A stretch of DNA of 8,843 bases, taken from the NCBI GenBank assembly GCA_964418595.1, contig CAYQMF010000185.1, forward strand, positions 1 to 8,843, given 5' to 3'. Every line of letters begins with the position of its first letter. The stretch's first letter is position 1. Made by a program: the position numbers and the translations under genes. Below the pieces are notes generated by a model that saw only the letters and a program-made list of their open reading frames with translations, searched no databases and was not told the DNA's origin. The DNA comes from CAYQMF01 sp964418595. Its GTDB lineage: Bacteria; Planctomycetota; UBA1135; UBA2386. Positions 6,835 to 8,843 of this stretch are shown here, one piece after another.

Positions 6835-6918
6835 CGGCGCGAAGCGCCGCGCTGGTCTCTGCGCAAACCCAGGAGACAGAAGCGCGGCGCTTCGCGCCGC
6901 GGAACCACGGAACGACGG
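6816..6918. repeat. Large nested inverted repeat ending exactly at the intron junction
   Basis: Arms 6816-6853 and 6881-6918 are 38 nt each and match at 36 positions; the two mismatches are adjacent. Inside, GTCTC (6855-6859) can pair with GAGAC (6873-6877) after a short bulge, lengthening the stem. Each arm also contains its own perfect 8-bp hairpin: CGCGGCGC-GAA-GCGCCGCG at 6833-6851 and CGCGGCGC-TTC-GCGCCGCG at 6883-6901. The DNA can therefore fold as one long hairpin or two short ones. The right arm stops at the base before the group II intron GTGCG. The rest of 6691-6918 shows no gene; reading frames here are short and repetitive. Confidence 0.88.
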
Positions 6919-7497
6919 GTGCGCCAGGCCAAGCCTGGGAGGTGCAAGATGAAGTAGACATCGAAGATCTCGCAGCAACCCCGCGGGCCTTGACGCCCGC
7001 CCGGCAAGGCTGACCACCAGCCGGAACCGAGTGTTGCGTGGCGACCGGGCAACCGGCGCTGCGAAGCGGACACAGGGAGTGCTTGGGCTGTGTGATCGAG
7101 CCCCGAGAGCCGAAGTGCGGAGGCCGACGCCGTCCGTTGAGGGGAAGGCAACATCACCGGGCTGCATGGTCTGGCCCGTGACCCCGCCGGGGTCTTAGAG
7201 CAGGGCACGAGCATGAGGGTTGCCCAGGAACCTGGGAGGTCCTGCGCTTCTGCGTGTGAACGGTGGAAACCGGACGGCCGTGAACGGTCCGGGGCCGCCA
7301 TCGCCCGTGTCCTGGCGATGGGCGGAGCGAACGAAAGGACGCAACGCAGTAACCCGGGGCCGAGGCAACGAAGGCGTCGGGGATGAGCGACAGGAAGTCG
7401 GAGCGCCTCGTAGTACCGGTGAAGCCGGGGAACCAGGACTCGCTGGGACCCGGCGGAGGGAAGGGGGCGCCGGAACACGGAACTGCTGGAGGGCAAG
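6919..7497 (+). ncRNA. Group II intron ribozyme, 5' domains (I to early IV)
   Basis: This stretch has no convincing gene and many local stems. CCAGGC-CAA-GCCTGG (6924-6938) is a perfect hairpin five bases after the intron 5' end. CCATCGCC (7298-7305) pairs with GGCGATGG (7314-7321), and the stem extends by three pairs across a one-base bulge to 7295/7325. CCGGAC (7270-7275) can pair with GTCCGG (7287-7292). CCGTC (7130-7134) is complementary to the last five exon bases GACGG (6914-6918) and is a candidate EBS1. Exact domain borders need a covariance model. Confidence 0.75.
7488..7493 (+). promoter_or_regulatory. Ribosome binding site of the intron-encoded protein
   Basis: GGAGGG lies four bases before ATG 7498. 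It is the only strong Shine-Dalgarno-like site before a gene in this window, and it supports ATG 7498 over the downstream in-frame ATG at 7546. The contrast with the host genes fits a foreign origin for the intron. Confidence 0.6.
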
Positions 7498-8838
7498 ATG
7501 GAAGGCACACCACGGCCACAAACCGTCTCCACGAAACAACAGCGGATGGCTCAACTGGCAAGGCAGATGCCTGGGACCGCGATCACGTCGCTGTCCCATC
7601 ACATGGACCTGGAGTGGATGCGGCAGGCGCATGCGCTCACCAGGAAGGACGGAGCGACGGGAGTCGACAGCGAAGGCGCCGGCGAGTTCAGCGCGAACTT
7701 GGAGGGCAACCTCCAGGCGCTGCTCGACGGTGCGAAGTCGGGGACATACCGCGCGCCGCCCGTCCGCCGCGTGCACATCCCGAAGGGTGATGGGTCGAAG
7801 ACCCGGCCGATCGGGATCCCGACGTACGCCGACAAGGTGCTACAGCGGGCCGTGGCGATGCTTCTGGAGCCGGTCTACGAGGAGGACTTCTACGGCTTCT
7901 CGTACGGCTTCCGTCCGCGACTCTCGGCCCACAACGCACTGGCAGAGCTGCGCAAGCAGATCGAGTCGATGCGGCGCGGGGCGTGGGTGCTGGACGTGGA
8001 CATCCGGGGATTCTTCGACAACCTGGATCACGCGAAGCTGAGGGATCTGCTGCGTCAGCGAGTGACGGATGGGGTGGTCACCCGCCTCATCGGGAAGTGG
8101 CTGAACGCGGGCGTGCTCGAGGGCGGAGTGGTCCACCACCCCGCCGCGGGCACCCCGCAGGGAGGTGTGATCTCGCCGCTCCTGGCGAACATCTACCTGC
8201 ACGAAGCCCTGGACTCGTGGTGGGTCGAGGACGTGCTCCCGCGCATGCGCGGACGCGCGTGCCTGATCCGCTACGCAGACGACTTCGTGATGGTCTTCTC
8301 CTCGCGCGAGGATGCCTTGCGCGTGCAGGCGGTGCTACCGCACCGCATGGCGCGCTTCGGCCTGACGCTGCACCCGGAGAAGACACGGCTGGTCGACTAC
8401 CGCCACCCTGGCGGCGGGAATGGGCCGGACCCGGGGAGCTTCGACTTCCTGGGCTTCACCCACTACTGGGGTCGGTCTCGCAAGGGGGCGTGGGTCCCCA
8501 TGCGCAAGACCTCCAAGTCGCGCTTCAGCCGTGCGCTCCGCGCCCTTGGCGTATGGATGGCCCGCGTGCGTCACCAACCGGTGGCACAGCAGGTCGTGAT
8601 CCTCCGCAGCAAATTGAGGGGGTACTTCCGGTACTACGGACTCCGCGGCAACTCGGCGGCCGTCGGCCGCTACCGCTACGAGGCGATCCGCCTCTGGCGG
8701 AAGTGGCTCTCACGCCGATCGCAGCGGGCCCGCCTGACCTGGGAGGCCTTCAACCGGCTGCTGAAGTACCACCCGCTCCCGCCAGCTCGGCTCAACCTGG
8801 CCTGGCGGCAGCACCTTCTCGCGTTCGCGAACCCGTGA
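7498..8838 (+). CDS. ltrA: Group II intron reverse transcriptase/maturase (LtrA-like)
   Basis: A complete 446-aa intron-encoded protein. The RT domain is intact: TRPIGIPTYADKVLQRAV from T102, YGFSYGFRP at 132-140, the first catalytic aspartate in VDIRGFFDNLDH (D168), GTPQGGVISP at 218-227 and the catalytic box Y259-A-D261-D262. FDFLGF at 315-320 marks the last RT motif. The X/maturase (thumb) domain follows to the end, rich in Arg and aromatic residues (KLRGYFRYYGL). There is no CxxC pair and no HNH endonuclease domain, so it is an endonuclease-less type. In this family the protein binds its own intron RNA, helps splicing, and copies it into DNA at the target. No frameshift or stop interrupts it, so the copy may be active. 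The TGA stop overlaps the likely start of intron domain V. The nearest class is uncertain; retrons and diversity-generating RTs are excluded by the X domain and flanking ribozyme. Confidence 0.95.
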   Translation: MEGTPRPQTVSTKQQRMAQLARQMPGTAITSLSHHMDLEWMRQAHALTRKDGATGVDSEGAGEFSANLEGNLQALLDGAKSGTYRAPPVRRVHIPKGDGSKTRPIGIPTYADKVLQRAVAMLLEPVYEEDFYGFSYGFRPRLSAHNALAELRKQIESMRRGAWVLDVDIRGFFDNLDHAKLRDLLRQRVTDGVVTRLIGKWLNAGVLEGGVVHHPAAGTPQGGVISPLLANIYLHEALDSWWVEDVLPRMRGRACLIRYADDFVMVFSSREDALRVQAVLPHRMARFGLTLHPEKTRLVDYRHPGGGNGPDPGSFDFLGFTHYWGRSRKGAWVPMRKTSKSRFSRALRALGVWMARVRHQPVAQQVVILRSKLRGYFRYYGLRGNSAAVGRYRYEAIRLWRKWLSRRSQRARLTWEAFNRLLKYHPLPPARLNLAWRQHLLAFANP

Positions 8839-8843
8839 GCCGA
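8837..8843 (+). other. Putative start of intron domain V, cut by the window edge
   Basis: GAGCCGA directly overlaps the maturase stop codon TGA (8836-8838). Group II introns usually begin domain V with GAGC followed by CG and a purine or T. Only seven bases are visible, so the hairpin with its AGC/AY-type catalytic triad cannot be tested here. Confidence 0.4.

Larger units (their letters stand above)
6919..8843 (+). mobile_element. Group II intron (retroelement), 3' end beyond window
   Basis: The element begins with GTGCG at 6919, the usual 5' end of bacterial group II introns. About 580 nt of structured, non-coding sequence follows, then a 446-codon reverse transcriptase/maturase gene in the domain IV position. 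Just at the right edge GAGCCGA (8837-8843) looks like the start of domain V. The remaining part of domain V, domain VI with the branch-point A, and the 3' exon junction are not in the window. The intron is not inside a protein gene: its 5' exon is the non-coding repeat region downstream of the tRNA. The 5' boundary is inferred from the GTGCG motif and the abrupt end of the inverted repeat. The encoded protein lacks an endonuclease domain, so insertion probably used single-stranded or replicating DNA, or a hairpin target as known for class C introns; the subclass cannot be settled here. Confidence 0.88.

Noticed and set aside
6691..6918. CRISPR array
   Set aside because: The repeats are palindromes of differing length with no regular spacers and no cas gene nearby.
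6173..7532. Minus-strand frames across the tRNA, one reading AGVEPATPALGKRCSIQLSYG
   Set aside because: This is the known false translation of the antisense strand of a tRNA gene, not a protein.
7498..8838. Retron or diversity-generating RT
   Set aside because: The protein has a maturase X domain and lies in a GTGCG-starting structured RNA; there is no visible msr/msd or template/variable repeat pair.

Overview
This is a GC-rich bacterial window that most resembles Planctomycetota. The reasons are an ECF sigma factor of the 'SDLVQ' type divergent from a transmembrane PknB-like kinase, large secreted gluzincin-like proteins with an 'R/DGxxxxG' beta-barrel module, few clear Shine-Dalgarno sequences, and a pervasive GC third-position bias that keeps several frames open. 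The phylum is an inference; no rRNA or marker gene is present.

Layout. (1) Positions 1-1449, minus strand: the N-terminal 483 codons of a membrane Ser/Thr kinase that runs off the left edge. (2) After a 95-bp divergent gap, an ECF sigma-70 factor on the plus strand (1545-2150). (3) Convergent with it and only 16 bp away, a secreted 432-aa protein on the minus strand (2167-3465). Its fold looks like a gluzincin metallopeptidase, but the HExxH and third-ligand positions are substituted. (4) Divergent from that gene across 87 bp, a secreted 1000-aa protein (3553-6555). It appears to combine an N-terminal beta-propeller, a small barrel, a helical stretch and an intact gluzincin domain (H820-E821-x-x-H824 with E853). 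(5) A tRNA-Arg(CCT) with encoded CCA (6614-6690). (6) A 228-bp non-coding stretch full of nested inverted repeats, one of which is an inverted copy of the tRNA 3' end. (7) From 6919 to the right edge, a group II intron: a 5' GTGCG end, about 580 nt of ribozyme domains, an intact 446-aa reverse transcriptase/maturase, and the first bases of a likely domain V at the last positions of the window.

How the parts may work together. The kinase and sigma factor form a plausible signalling unit of the kind known in Planctomycetota, where kinase and ECF sigma are genetically linked. The two extracytoplasmic gluzincin-like proteins share the order barrel, helices, peptidase fold and are transcribed divergently, which suggests one peptidase and one pseudo-peptidase or binding partner. 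The tRNA/repeat/intron segment is a separate accessory stretch, with the intron sitting at the outer edge of a 38-nt-arm inverted repeat.

The most unusual points are the active/inactive metallopeptidase pair, the inverted tRNA-end hairpin, and the exact coincidence of the intron 5' junction with the end of an inverted repeat.
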